This document shows, piece by piece, positions 1-6,612 of a stretch of DNA of 14,348 nucleotides. The stretch comes from UBA6136 sp041158345 (GTDB taxonomy: Bacteria; Pseudomonadota; Gammaproteobacteria; Methylococcales; Methylococcaceae): positions 1 to 14,348 of the forward strand of contig JBEBBO010000138.1 of assembly GCA_041158345.1 (NCBI GenBank), given 5' to 3'. How positions within the stretch are numbered: the stretch's first letter is position 1; each line of letters starts with the position of its first letter. A program made the position numbers and the translations under genes. The notes beneath the pieces are model-generated. The model saw nothing but the letters and a program-made list of their open reading frames with translations, was not told where the DNA came from and made no database searches.

Positions 1-630
1 CCTTGCTATCGCTCGAGCCAGGATTTTTCCTTCCAAATCGATGCGGACCGATGGTTCTGGGTCGGCGAAGGGCGGCGCTTGGGACCGCTTCCCTTTCCGG
101 CCATCCCGGGAGATCATCAATTCCTGAATGGCTCCGCGGTCATCCAATGTCTTGAGCTTCTGCCGGCCGCATGCCGAGTGGATGTGGATGCCATTGCAGA
201 TGGACTGCGAAAGGTGCGCTTGCCCGGGCGCTTTCAGTTCTTTCCCGGAGCCCCACCGGTCTTGCTTGATGTGGCACATAATCCCCAGTCGGTGGGGATT
301 CTGGCTCGACATTTGGCAAAAAATTACCCCCATAAGCGGGTCCATGCCGTTTTTTCCGTCATGCGGGACAAGGATGTTTCGGCCATTGTTCGACTGATCC
401 AGGACCAAATTGATGCGTGGTATCTCGCTCCTTTGAACATGACCCGAGCCGCTTCCCCTGTAGAATTGGCTGAAATCCTCCATAATGCCGGGGTAACCCG
501 TGTCGAGGCGGGTTTTGCGACTGTCGGGGAGGCGTTTGCGGCTGCGCAAGAGGCTTCGGGCACCGATGATATGGTGCTCGTCTTCGGTTCTTTCTTTCTG
601 GTTTCTGATTATCTGGCCATGGTGGCCTGA
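1..630 (+). CDS. folC: Bifunctional dihydrofolate synthase / folylpolyglutamate synthase, 5'-truncated by the window edge
   Basis: The reading frame is open from base 1, so only the last 209 residues are present, roughly half of a typical FolC of about 420-430 residues. FolC is a cytosolic ATP-dependent ligase of the Mur-ligase superfamily. It joins L-glutamate to dihydropteroate, making dihydrofolate, and then extends folates to polyglutamates. Visible signatures are LPGRFQ at partial residues 74-79, which opens the C-terminal Mur-ligase domain, DVAHNPQ at 90-96 (the substrate/ATP-domain motif of the family), and a C-terminal VFGSFFLVSDYL resembling the usual VFGSFxxV ending. The ATP-binding P-loop would lie upstream of the window. 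A TTG at 79 is only an internal leucine codon. dedD follows 14 bases after the stop, and folC-dedD-cvpA-purF is the classical gammaproteobacterial order, which supports the call. Confidence 0.93.
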   Translation, partial: PCYRSSQDFSFQIDADRWFWVGEGRRLGPLPFPAIPGDHQFLNGSAVIQCLELLPAACRVDVDAIADGLRKVRLPGRFQFFPGAPPVLLDVAHNPQSVGILARHLAKNYPHKRVHAVFSVMRDKDVSAIVRLIQDQIDAWYLAPLNMTRAASPVELAEILHNAGVTRVEAGFATVGEAFAAAQEASGTDDMVLVFGSFFLVSDYLAMVA

Positions 631-633
631 GAC

Positions 634-639
634 GGGGGG
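634..639 (+). promoter_or_regulatory. G-run acting as ribosome binding site for dedD
   Basis: A run of six G lies five bases before the ATG at 645 and just after the folC stop. It is the only Shine-Dalgarno-like sequence near this start. It favours the ATG at 645 over the TTG at 642, which is only two bases from the run. The role is inferred from position and composition. Confidence 0.4.
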
Positions 640-644
640 TCTTG

Positions 645-1559
645 ATGGATGAGCAAGTGAAGCGTCGGTTGATGGGGGCGGGAATTCTCTCGGTTCTTGC
701 GGTGATCATCGTGCCTTATTTCTTCGAGGACAAGGCGCCTAAAACGGCGACGGAACTGCCGCTGCCCGTCGAGTCCCAAGCCCTGGTGCTTCCCAAGGAG
801 GACGTTGCCGCTGTTGAAAAGCCCCAGGCCGAGGCGCCAGCAACGCAGGCCACCCCGCCTGCCGCCTCCAAAAAGCGGTCCTACACGGTTGTACCGCTCG
901 AAGATCCCAAGGCCGCGCCAGCCCAGGCCCAGACACCACCAGAAGACGTTGCCCAAGCGCCTGTGGCCGAAGAGTATCCCGAAGAGCCGGTTGCTGGAGG
1001 TCGGGGCCCCGTCATTCTTGATCCCAAGGCACCCCAGGCTAGACCTTCGTTGACCCCAAAACTTCAGCACCCCGCATCGGATGTCCCGCCGGCCAGAACG
1101 TCTGCGGACACGGGTGATCGAACGAAACCCCTGCCCAAGAAGCCAGAGGTCGTTAAGCCCCTAAAACCGGCGACGCCTCCGGTGACGCAGGTTGTCGAAC
1201 CGCCGGTCAAAAAGCCGTCAGCCCCTCAAGATGCGCCCAAGAAACCGGTCGCTCCAGCGACCGCAGCCGCGCAGCCTTCAAAACCAGCTACGCCCCCCTC
1301 AAACACGGCAAAGCCGACGGCACCCTCCAGCTATCTGGTCCAGGCCGGTACGTTCAGTGAGGAGAACAATGCCAAGGCGTTGGTGGAAAAGCTCAAAAAA
1401 CGAAATCTTCCCGTTCGCATGCAAGTCGTGGAAGGACTCAATGGCAAGGTCTATCGAGTGACGGTGGGTCCGAATCTCGATCACGCGCGCGCTGAGCAAA
1501 TCCAAAAGCAGCTCTCTGAACAAGATGGCGTTCGTGGCCTGATCCTTCAGGGCCATTGA
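645..1559 (+). CDS. dedD: SPOR-domain cell-division protein DedD
   Basis: This 304-residue protein has a short cytoplasmic start (MDEQVKRR), one hydrophobic segment at about residues 9-26, a long Pro/Ala/Lys-rich linker from about 60 to 225, and a C-terminal SPOR domain from about 228 to the end. The SPOR domain contains the typical YLVQAGTFSEENNAKALVEK start and an RVTVGP strand. SPOR domains bind septal peptidoglycan whose stem peptides have been removed. E. coli DedD is an inner-membrane, periplasm-facing protein that accumulates at the septum and helps constriction. The layout and the position between folC and cvpA fit DedD. At 304 residues it is clearly longer than the E. coli protein of about 220, and the excess lies in the linker. 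I chose the ATG at 645; a TTG at 642 would add one residue. Another SPOR-family name is possible, but context favours DedD. Confidence 0.88.
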   Translation: MDEQVKRRLMGAGILSVLAVIIVPYFFEDKAPKTATELPLPVESQALVLPKEDVAAVEKPQAEAPATQATPPAASKKRSYTVVPLEDPKAAPAQAQTPPEDVAQAPVAEEYPEEPVAGGRGPVILDPKAPQARPSLTPKLQHPASDVPPARTSADTGDRTKPLPKKPEVVKPLKPATPPVTQVVEPPVKKPSAPQDAPKKPVAPATAAAQPSKPATPPSNTAKPTAPSSYLVQAGTFSEENNAKALVEKLKKRNLPVRMQVVEGLNGKVYRVTVGPNLDHARAEQIQKQLSEQDGVRGLILQGH

Positions 1560-1608
1560 TCGTGGTTGACGGTTTATTCCCATCGAGCGGCGACAGACTC
1601 AAGCTTCC

Positions 1609-2118
1609 ATGACACTGAACTGGCTGGATCTTCTGATGATCGGCGTCATGGGCCTGTCGGGGCTCGTGGGCCTGATGCGTGGTTTGGTGCGGGAAGTCCT
1701 GTCGTTAATGACCTGGGGCATCGCGATTTGGGCCGGTATCCGCTTCAGTCATGATTTGGCCACGGTGTTGGAGACCCTCATTCCCTCGCCCACGGCCCGC
1801 ATTGCGGCAGCCTTTGGGCTACTGTTTATTCTGACCCTGATCATGGCGGGGATGCTGGGCTTTGTGCTCGCTCGAATTCTCGAGACCGCAGGACTTTCCG
1901 GCGTCGATCGGATGGCCGGTCTCTTGTTCGGGGTTGCGCGTGGCGTGCTCATCCTTACAGTGGCTGTGTTTTTGGCGCGTTCGACCCCCTTTCCTAAAGA
2001 ACCCACCTGGCAGGCCGCACAACTGATTCCCGTGTTCCAGTCCCTGGCCATTTGGATGGAAGCTCAGGTTCCCCCCGGCTTTGTGCCGCGTTTGGGGGAA
2101 AAATCCCTTTCCCACTGA
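1609..2118 (+). CDS. cvpA: CvpA family inner-membrane protein (colicin V production protein)
   Basis: This 169-residue, strongly hydrophobic protein has four predicted membrane segments at about residues 5-22, 28-46, 63-87 and 103-122, followed by a soluble tail. The family signature before the fourth helix is clear: GLSGVDRMAGLLFGVARG at about 96-112. The N-terminal pattern NWLDLLMIG followed by GLMRGLVREV is also typical. CvpA was named for its requirement in colicin V export in E. coli; in other bacteria it has been linked to envelope stress and bile resistance, and its molecular function is not settled. It lies 49 bases after dedD and 18 bases before purF, the standard arrangement. The ATG at 1609 gives the usual N-terminus, but no clear Shine-Dalgarno sequence precedes it. 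Confidence 0.92.
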   Translation: MTLNWLDLLMIGVMGLSGLVGLMRGLVREVLSLMTWGIAIWAGIRFSHDLATVLETLIPSPTARIAAAFGLLFILTLIMAGMLGFVLARILETAGLSGVDRMAGLLFGVARGVLILTVAVFLARSTPFPKEPTWQAAQLIPVFQSLAIWMEAQVPPGFVPRLGEKSLSH

Positions 2119-2136
2119 TTGCAGTAATACAAATCT

Positions 2137-3645
2137 ATGTGTGGCATTGCCGGTATCGTTTCGACTCAGGAAGTGAATCAGGAACTCTATGAGGCCCTGA
2201 CGGTTCTTCAGCACCGGGGGCAGGATGCCGCTGGTATCGTCACCTGCGAGCGTGATCGCTTCCATCTTCGGAAAGGAAGCGGGCTGGTTCGCGATGTCTT
2301 CCACACCCGACACATGATGAACCTCCGGGGGACCATGGGTATCGGTCATGTGCGTTATCCGACAGCGGGCTGCACCAGTTCCTCGGAAGCCCAGCCTTTT
2401 TATGTGAACTCGCCCTACGGGATCACCCTCGCGCACAATGGCAATCTGACGAACGCGGAGACCCTGAAGCACGAACTGTTTGTTCAGGATCAACGGCATC
2501 TCAATACCGACTCAGATTCCGAAGTGCTGCTCAACGTCTTTGCCCATGAGTTGCACGAACTTGGAAAACTTCGCATCAGCCCTGAGGATGTCTTTCAGGC
2601 GGTGAAAGGCGTCCATGCGCGCTGCCGTGGCGCCTACAGTGTCGTCGCCATGATTACGGGCTTTGGGGTGCTGGCCTTTCGCGATCCCCATGGGATTCGC
2701 CCATTGGTCTATGGGGAGAGAAAATCCGAAACCGGCACGGATTTCATGTTTGCCTCCGAGAACGTGGCTCTTGATGTCCTCGGCTTTAACACCATCCGCA
2801 ATGTGGATCCGGGTGAAGCCATCTTCATCGAACGCGATGGAACGGTTCATTCGCTTCAATGCGCCCAGAACCCGGTCCTTTCGCCCTGTATCTTCGAATA
2901 TGTCTATTTCGCGCGGCCGGATTCAATTCTGGACGATGTCTCGGTCTATCGGGCCCGCCGTCGCATGGGCGACAAACTCGCGGACAAAATCCAGCGGTTG
3001 CGTCCGGACCACGATATCGATGTGGTCATCCCGATTCCGGATACCAGTCGGACCTCCGCCTTGCAGCTTGCCAACAAGCTGGGCATCAAGTACCGCGAAG
3101 GCTTCATCAAGAACCGGTACATTGGCCGAACCTTCATCATGCCGGGGCAACAGTTACGGCGAAAATCGGTACGCCAGAAGCTGAATGCCATCGGGATGGA
3201 TTTCAAAGATCGCAATGTGCTCTTGGTGGATGACTCCATCGTCCGGGGGACTACGTCTGAGCAGATCATTCAGATGGCTCGAGATGCCGGCGCACGCAAG
3301 GTTTATTTTGCTTCAGCGGCTCCGCCGGTTCGCTATCCGAACGTGTATGGCATCGACATGCCGGCAGCCCATGAGTTGGTTGCTCACGGTCGAACCGAGG
3401 CTGAAATCGAAAAAGCGCTGGGCTGTGACTGGCTGATCTATCAGGATCTTGAGGATCTGATCGCGGCGGTTCGCCGGGGTAATCCGGAAATCAAGGAATT
3501 TGATACCTCATGTTTTGACGGACATTATGTGACGGGTGATGTCGATCAGGCGTATCTCGATCGACTCTCGAATCATCGAAACGACACGGCCAAGTCGACC
3601 CGAGAGGGTACCGACAACATTATCGGTCTTCACAATTCAGGTTGA
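2137..3645 (+). CDS. purF: Amidophosphoribosyltransferase (glutamine PRPP amidotransferase)
   Basis: This cytosolic enzyme makes phosphoribosylamine from PRPP and glutamine, the first committed step of purine synthesis. The 502-residue length matches the approximately 505 residues of E. coli PurF. The start is MCGIAGIV: after removal of Met the Cys becomes the N-terminal nucleophile of the class II glutaminase domain (about 1-230), so a mature Cys at position 1 fixes the start. There is no long propeptide as in Bacillus-type PurF. The glutaminase domain also shows RGQDAAGIV, GHVRYPTAG and AHNGNLTN. The phosphoribosyltransferase half carries the PRPP loop VLLVDDSIVRGTTS at about 361-374, with the acidic pair D365/D366, and PIPDTS further upstream. 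I see no 4Fe-4S cysteine pattern. The gene lies directly behind cvpA, and its TGA overlaps the TTG start of metZ. The ATG has no obvious Shine-Dalgarno sequence. Confidence 0.97.
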   Translation: MCGIAGIVSTQEVNQELYEALTVLQHRGQDAAGIVTCERDRFHLRKGSGLVRDVFHTRHMMNLRGTMGIGHVRYPTAGCTSSSEAQPFYVNSPYGITLAHNGNLTNAETLKHELFVQDQRHLNTDSDSEVLLNVFAHELHELGKLRISPEDVFQAVKGVHARCRGAYSVVAMITGFGVLAFRDPHGIRPLVYGERKSETGTDFMFASENVALDVLGFNTIRNVDPGEAIFIERDGTVHSLQCAQNPVLSPCIFEYVYFARPDSILDDVSVYRARRRMGDKLADKIQRLRPDHDIDVVIPIPDTSRTSALQLANKLGIKYREGFIKNRYIGRTFIMPGQQLRRKSVRQKLNAIGMDFKDRNVLLVDDSIVRGTTSEQIIQMARDAGARKVYFASAAPPVRYPNVYGIDMPAAHELVAHGRTEAEIEKALGCDWLIYQDLEDLIAAVRRGNPEIKEFDTSCFDGHYVTGDVDQAYLDRLSNHRNDTAKSTREGTDNIIGLHNSG

Positions 3646-4850
3646 TTGATCCATTGAGCGAACACGACGACACTTTTGACTGGTCTCAGCTCGACCCTGA
3701 GACTCAGGCCATTCGAATTGGCCACCGCAGGACCCCTGAAGGGGAGCATTCCGAGCCGATTTTCACCACCTCCAGCTATGTGTTTGCTAGCGCGAAGGAC
3801 GCAGCCGATCGCTTCACGGGTAAGGTGCCTGGAAATATCTATTCGAGATTTACCAATCCGACGGTTCGGGCTTTTGAAGAACGCCTAGCGGCTCTTGAAG
3901 GCGGCGAGCGCTGTATTGCAGTGGGATCCGGGATGGCTGCGATTGCCACCATGGCCTTCGGTCTTCTCAAGGCTGGTGATCATGTCGTGTGTTCACGCGG
4001 CGTTTTTGGCAATACCGTTCTCTTGTTCCAGAATTTTCTTGGGAAGTTCGGCGTTGAGACGACCTTCGTCGATTTGGTGGATCCCAGCGCCTGGGAGGGG
4101 GCGATACGCCCGAACACCCGATTGCTGTTTGCTGAGACCCCCTCGAATCCCATTACCGAAATTGCGGATATTGCGGCGCTTGCGCGACTGGCGCATGATC
4201 ACGGCGCGCTCCTCGCGATCGATAACTGTTTCTGTACCTCGGCTCTCCAGAAACCGCTGTCCTTGGGGGCGGATCTCGTCATTCACTCGGCAACCAAATA
4301 CCTCGATGGCCAAGGCCGCTGCGTCGGTGGCGCCATCGTCGGTGGCCATGAACTGTTGGAAAAGAGCATCTATCCCTTCCTGAGGACGGGTGGCCCCTCG
4401 ATGAGCCCATTCAATGCCTGGGTTTTTCTCAAGGGTCTAGAGACCCTCGGTTTGCGTATGCGCGCACACAGTGAGAATGCCCTGAAACTCGCCCAGTGGC
4501 TTGAAGCCCAGGCGTGGATCAAGCGCGTGAATTATCCCTGGCTCGCGTCCCATCCCCAGCATGATCTGGTTCGGCGCCAACAGACCGCCGGCGGCGGGAT
4601 TGTGAGTTTTGAAGTGGAGGGGGGCCGGGAGGCCGCCTGGCGTCTGATCGATTCGACGCGGCTGTTATCCATTACCGCCAATCTTGGGGATGTCAAAACC
4701 ACCATCACGCATCCAGCAACGACCACGCATGGCCGTCTGACGGAGGCGGAACGGGACACTGCGGGAATCCGTGAGGGCTTGGTCCGCATCGCGGTCGGTC
4801 TTGAGGCGTTCAATGATATTCGGAATGACTTGGCCCGCGGCGCGCCTTGA
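3642..4850 (+). CDS. metZ: O-succinylhomoserine sulfhydrylase (PLP enzyme, methionine synthesis)
   Basis: This 402-residue cytosolic enzyme of the Cys/Met-metabolism PLP family uses O-succinylhomoserine and sulfide to form homocysteine directly, bypassing cystathionine. From memory it resembles Pseudomonas MetZ along nearly its full length: RRTPEGEHSEPIFTTSSYVF near the N-terminus, NIYSRFTNPTVRAFEERLAA, IDNCFCTSALQKPL, and HSATKYLDGQGR with the probable Schiff-base lysine K219. Near the C-terminus are LGDVKTTITHPATTTHGRL and VRIAVGLE. The start is taken as TTG at 3642, whose last two bases begin the purF stop codon (TTGA overlap), implying translational coupling. A second TTG at 3654 is possible, and the family aligns only from about residue 18, so conservation does not decide between them. 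MetB, MetY or MetC are alternatives within the superfamily, but the purF neighbour and these motifs favour MetZ. Confidence 0.93.
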   Translation: MIDPLSEHDDTFDWSQLDPETQAIRIGHRRTPEGEHSEPIFTTSSYVFASAKDAADRFTGKVPGNIYSRFTNPTVRAFEERLAALEGGERCIAVGSGMAAIATMAFGLLKAGDHVVCSRGVFGNTVLLFQNFLGKFGVETTFVDLVDPSAWEGAIRPNTRLLFAETPSNPITEIADIAALARLAHDHGALLAIDNCFCTSALQKPLSLGADLVIHSATKYLDGQGRCVGGAIVGGHELLEKSIYPFLRTGGPSMSPFNAWVFLKGLETLGLRMRAHSENALKLAQWLEAQAWIKRVNYPWLASHPQHDLVRRQQTAGGGIVSFEVEGGREAAWRLIDSTRLLSITANLGDVKTTITHPATTTHGRLTEAERDTAGIREGLVRIAVGLEAFNDIRNDLARGAP

Positions 4851-4905
4851 GTCGAATCCCACTCTCTATCTCGTCGAATTTAAAACGCGTTCATCATCAA
4901 AATCT

Positions 4906-6258
4906 ATGAAAGTCACGATTTTTGGTTCGGGTTATGTGGGACTGGTCACCGGCGCATGTCTTGCCGAAGTCGGCAACGATGTCATGTGTGTGGACATTGA
5001 TCAGGCCAAGATCGATCGCCTCAACAACGGAGACGTGCCGATCCATGAGCCGGGCCTTGATGCCGTCATTGAGCGTAATCGCCAGGCCGGGCGTTTGCAT
5101 TTCACGACGGATATCGACGAAGCGGTTCGACATGGCCTTTTCCAGTTCATCGCGGTAGGGACGCCTCCGGACGAAGACGGCTCGGCGGATCTTCAATACG
5201 TGACGGCGGTAGCCCGTTCCATTGGCGAGCGCATGCTGGACTATCGCATTGTGGTGAACAAGTCGACGGTGCCGGTTGGAACCGCGGATCTGGTTCGAGA
5301 GACCATTCAGGCGGCACTTCAGAAACGGCAGGCCAAGATCGAGTTTGATGTGGTCTCAAATCCGGAGTTCCTCAAGGAAGGCGCCGCCATCGATGATTTC
5401 ATGAAACCCGACCGCATCGTCGTCGGAACGGATAACCCCAGGACCACGGAGTTGCTTCGGGCCCTCTACGCGCCGTTCAACCGAAATCACGACCGCATGG
5501 TCTGCATGGACATTCGTTCGGCGGAACTGACGAAATATGCCGCCAATGCCATGCTGGCGACCAAGATCAGTTTCATGAATGAACTGGCCAACTTGGCCGA
5601 ACGCCTGGGTGCCGATATCGAGCAGGTTCGTGTCGGGATTGGATCGGATCCACGCATTGGTTACCACTTCATTTACCCGGGCTGCGGGTATGGCGGCTCC
5701 TGTTTCCCCAAGGACGTCAAAGCGCTCGAAAGAACGGCGCGAGATGTTCAGTATTCGGCCCAGCTCCTCAAGGCCGTCGAGGACGTCAACGAACGGCAGA
5801 AATCTCGCCTCTTTGAAAAGGTGGACCGTTACTTCTCGGGGGATCTCAAGGGGAAGACCTTTGCCGTTTGGGGTCTTGCCTTCAAGCCGAATACCGATGA
5901 CATGCGCGAAGCGTCCAGCCGGACGTTGATGGAGCACCTCTGGGCCCAGGGCGCCAAGGTGAGGGCATTTGATCCTGTGGCGATGGAGGAGACGCGTCGC
6001 ATCTACGGCGATCGCGAGGATCTGACCTTGGTGAGTTCACCTGACGAAGCCCTTCTGGGTGCTTCCGGACTCATCATCGTGACGGAGTGGAACGTCTTTA
6101 GAAGCCCCGATTTTGAAAAGATCCGTTCAACCCTCGCAAAGCCCGTGATTTTCGATGGCCGAAATCTTTATGATCCGCTCCTCCTCAAGGGGCTTGGGAT
6201 CGACTACTACGGCATTGGTCGTGGCCAGTCCATTCAACGGTCGACTTCGGCCCATTGA
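4906..6258 (+). CDS. ugd: UDP-glucose 6-dehydrogenase
   Basis: This 450-residue cytosolic NAD-dependent enzyme oxidises UDP-glucose to UDP-glucuronate in two steps, a precursor for capsule, exopolysaccharide or lipid sugars. The start MKVTIFGSGYVGLVTG carries the Rossmann GxGYVG at residues 7-12. Family signatures follow: VGTPPDEDG, NKSTVPVGTAD, SNPEFLKEGAAIDDFMKPDR, ELTKYAANAMLATKISFMNE, and the active-site loop GCGYGGSCFPKD with catalytic Cys266. The C-terminal UDP-binding domain includes GLAFKPNTDDMREASS. The frame is open upstream to an ATG at 4771, but that extension overlaps metZ by 80 bases and would precede the Rossmann strand with 45 unrelated residues, so I place the start at 4906. 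There is no good Shine-Dalgarno sequence. The 55 bases after metZ show no convincing promoter, so read-through from metZ is likely. The gene's last bases overlap the following small ORF. Confidence 0.96.
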   Translation: MKVTIFGSGYVGLVTGACLAEVGNDVMCVDIDQAKIDRLNNGDVPIHEPGLDAVIERNRQAGRLHFTTDIDEAVRHGLFQFIAVGTPPDEDGSADLQYVTAVARSIGERMLDYRIVVNKSTVPVGTADLVRETIQAALQKRQAKIEFDVVSNPEFLKEGAAIDDFMKPDRIVVGTDNPRTTELLRALYAPFNRNHDRMVCMDIRSAELTKYAANAMLATKISFMNELANLAERLGADIEQVRVGIGSDPRIGYHFIYPGCGYGGSCFPKDVKALERTARDVQYSAQLLKAVEDVNERQKSRLFEKVDRYFSGDLKGKTFAVWGLAFKPNTDDMREASSRTLMEHLWAQGAKVRAFDPVAMEETRRIYGDREDLTLVSSPDEALLGASGLIIVTEWNVFRSPDFEKIRSTLAKPVIFDGRNLYDPLLLKGLGIDYYGIGRGQSIQRSTSAH

Positions 6259-6578
6259 AACCTGAAGGCACTGCTGCGTTGACCGATGCAGAGGCCGCGC
6301 GCTGGGAAAGGGTGAGGCAGCAAGGGAAAGCCCGATTCATCTGGACTCAGGGTGTTTTGCGCTGGGGCGGCGTCATGTTTGCGTTTTCCCTCGGGCTCTT
6401 CCAGCATGCACACTACGGCGCAGTTTTTACGCTGGAAGGCCGAGGGGAGATTCGGATTTTGGTCGCGCTGGCGACCTGGATTTTTGTGGGATTCGGTTAT
6501 GGCCGATCCTCCTGGAATCGCATGGAGCAAAGGTACCAGACCTACCTTTCACTCAAAGGCCGTTCCCGATGGTTTTGA
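6255..6578 (+). CDS. Small two-helix membrane protein, unknown function
   Basis: I do not recognise the function of this 107-residue protein. It has a charged N-terminus (about 1-28, rich in Ala, Glu and Arg), a hydrophobic segment at about 33-50 containing GVMFAFSLGLF, a short loop with HAHYGAVFTLEGRGE, a second hydrophobic segment at about 66-83 (RILVALATWIFVGFGYG), and a basic, aromatic C-terminal tail rich in Arg, Tyr and Trp. Both termini are probably cytoplasmic. The pattern ARFIWTQGVLRWGGVMF just before and within the first helix resembles small uncharacterised membrane proteins I have seen in diverse bacteria; that is an impression from memory. The start is TTG at 6255, overlapping the ugd stop as TTGA. 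An in-frame TTG at 6279 is an alternative. An ATG at 6375 would remove the first helix and is unlikely. Coupling to ugd suggests a polysaccharide-linked role, but this is inference. Confidence 0.7.
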   Translation: MKPEGTAALTDAEAARWERVRQQGKARFIWTQGVLRWGGVMFAFSLGLFQHAHYGAVFTLEGRGEIRILVALATWIFVGFGYGRSSWNRMEQRYQTYLSLKGRSRWF

Positions 6579-6612
6579 GGCGAGGCTGCCAGAGCCCATC
6601 TTCAAGCCGCCC
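6579..6612. other. Convergent intergenic gap without a clear terminator
   Basis: Only 34 bases separate the stop of the small membrane-protein gene from the stop of dnaE on the opposite strand. The best stem is GGCT (6584-6587) with AGCC (6593-6596), only four pairs, with no T-run on either side. I see no intrinsic terminator, so transcripts from the two sides may overlap or end Rho-dependently. Confidence 0.5.

Noticed and set aside
1819..2499. 226-codon minus-strand frame across cvpA and purF
   Set aside because: It crosses the boundary of two genes well supported on the other strand and has no domain-like pattern.
4771..4905. 45-residue N-terminal extension of ugd from an upstream ATG
   Set aside because: It overlaps the end of metZ, and the Rossmann motif starts immediately at the ATG at 4906, as expected for the family.
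6584..6596. GGCT/AGCC hairpin as terminator between the convergent operons
   Set aside because: Only four base pairs and no T-run on either strand.
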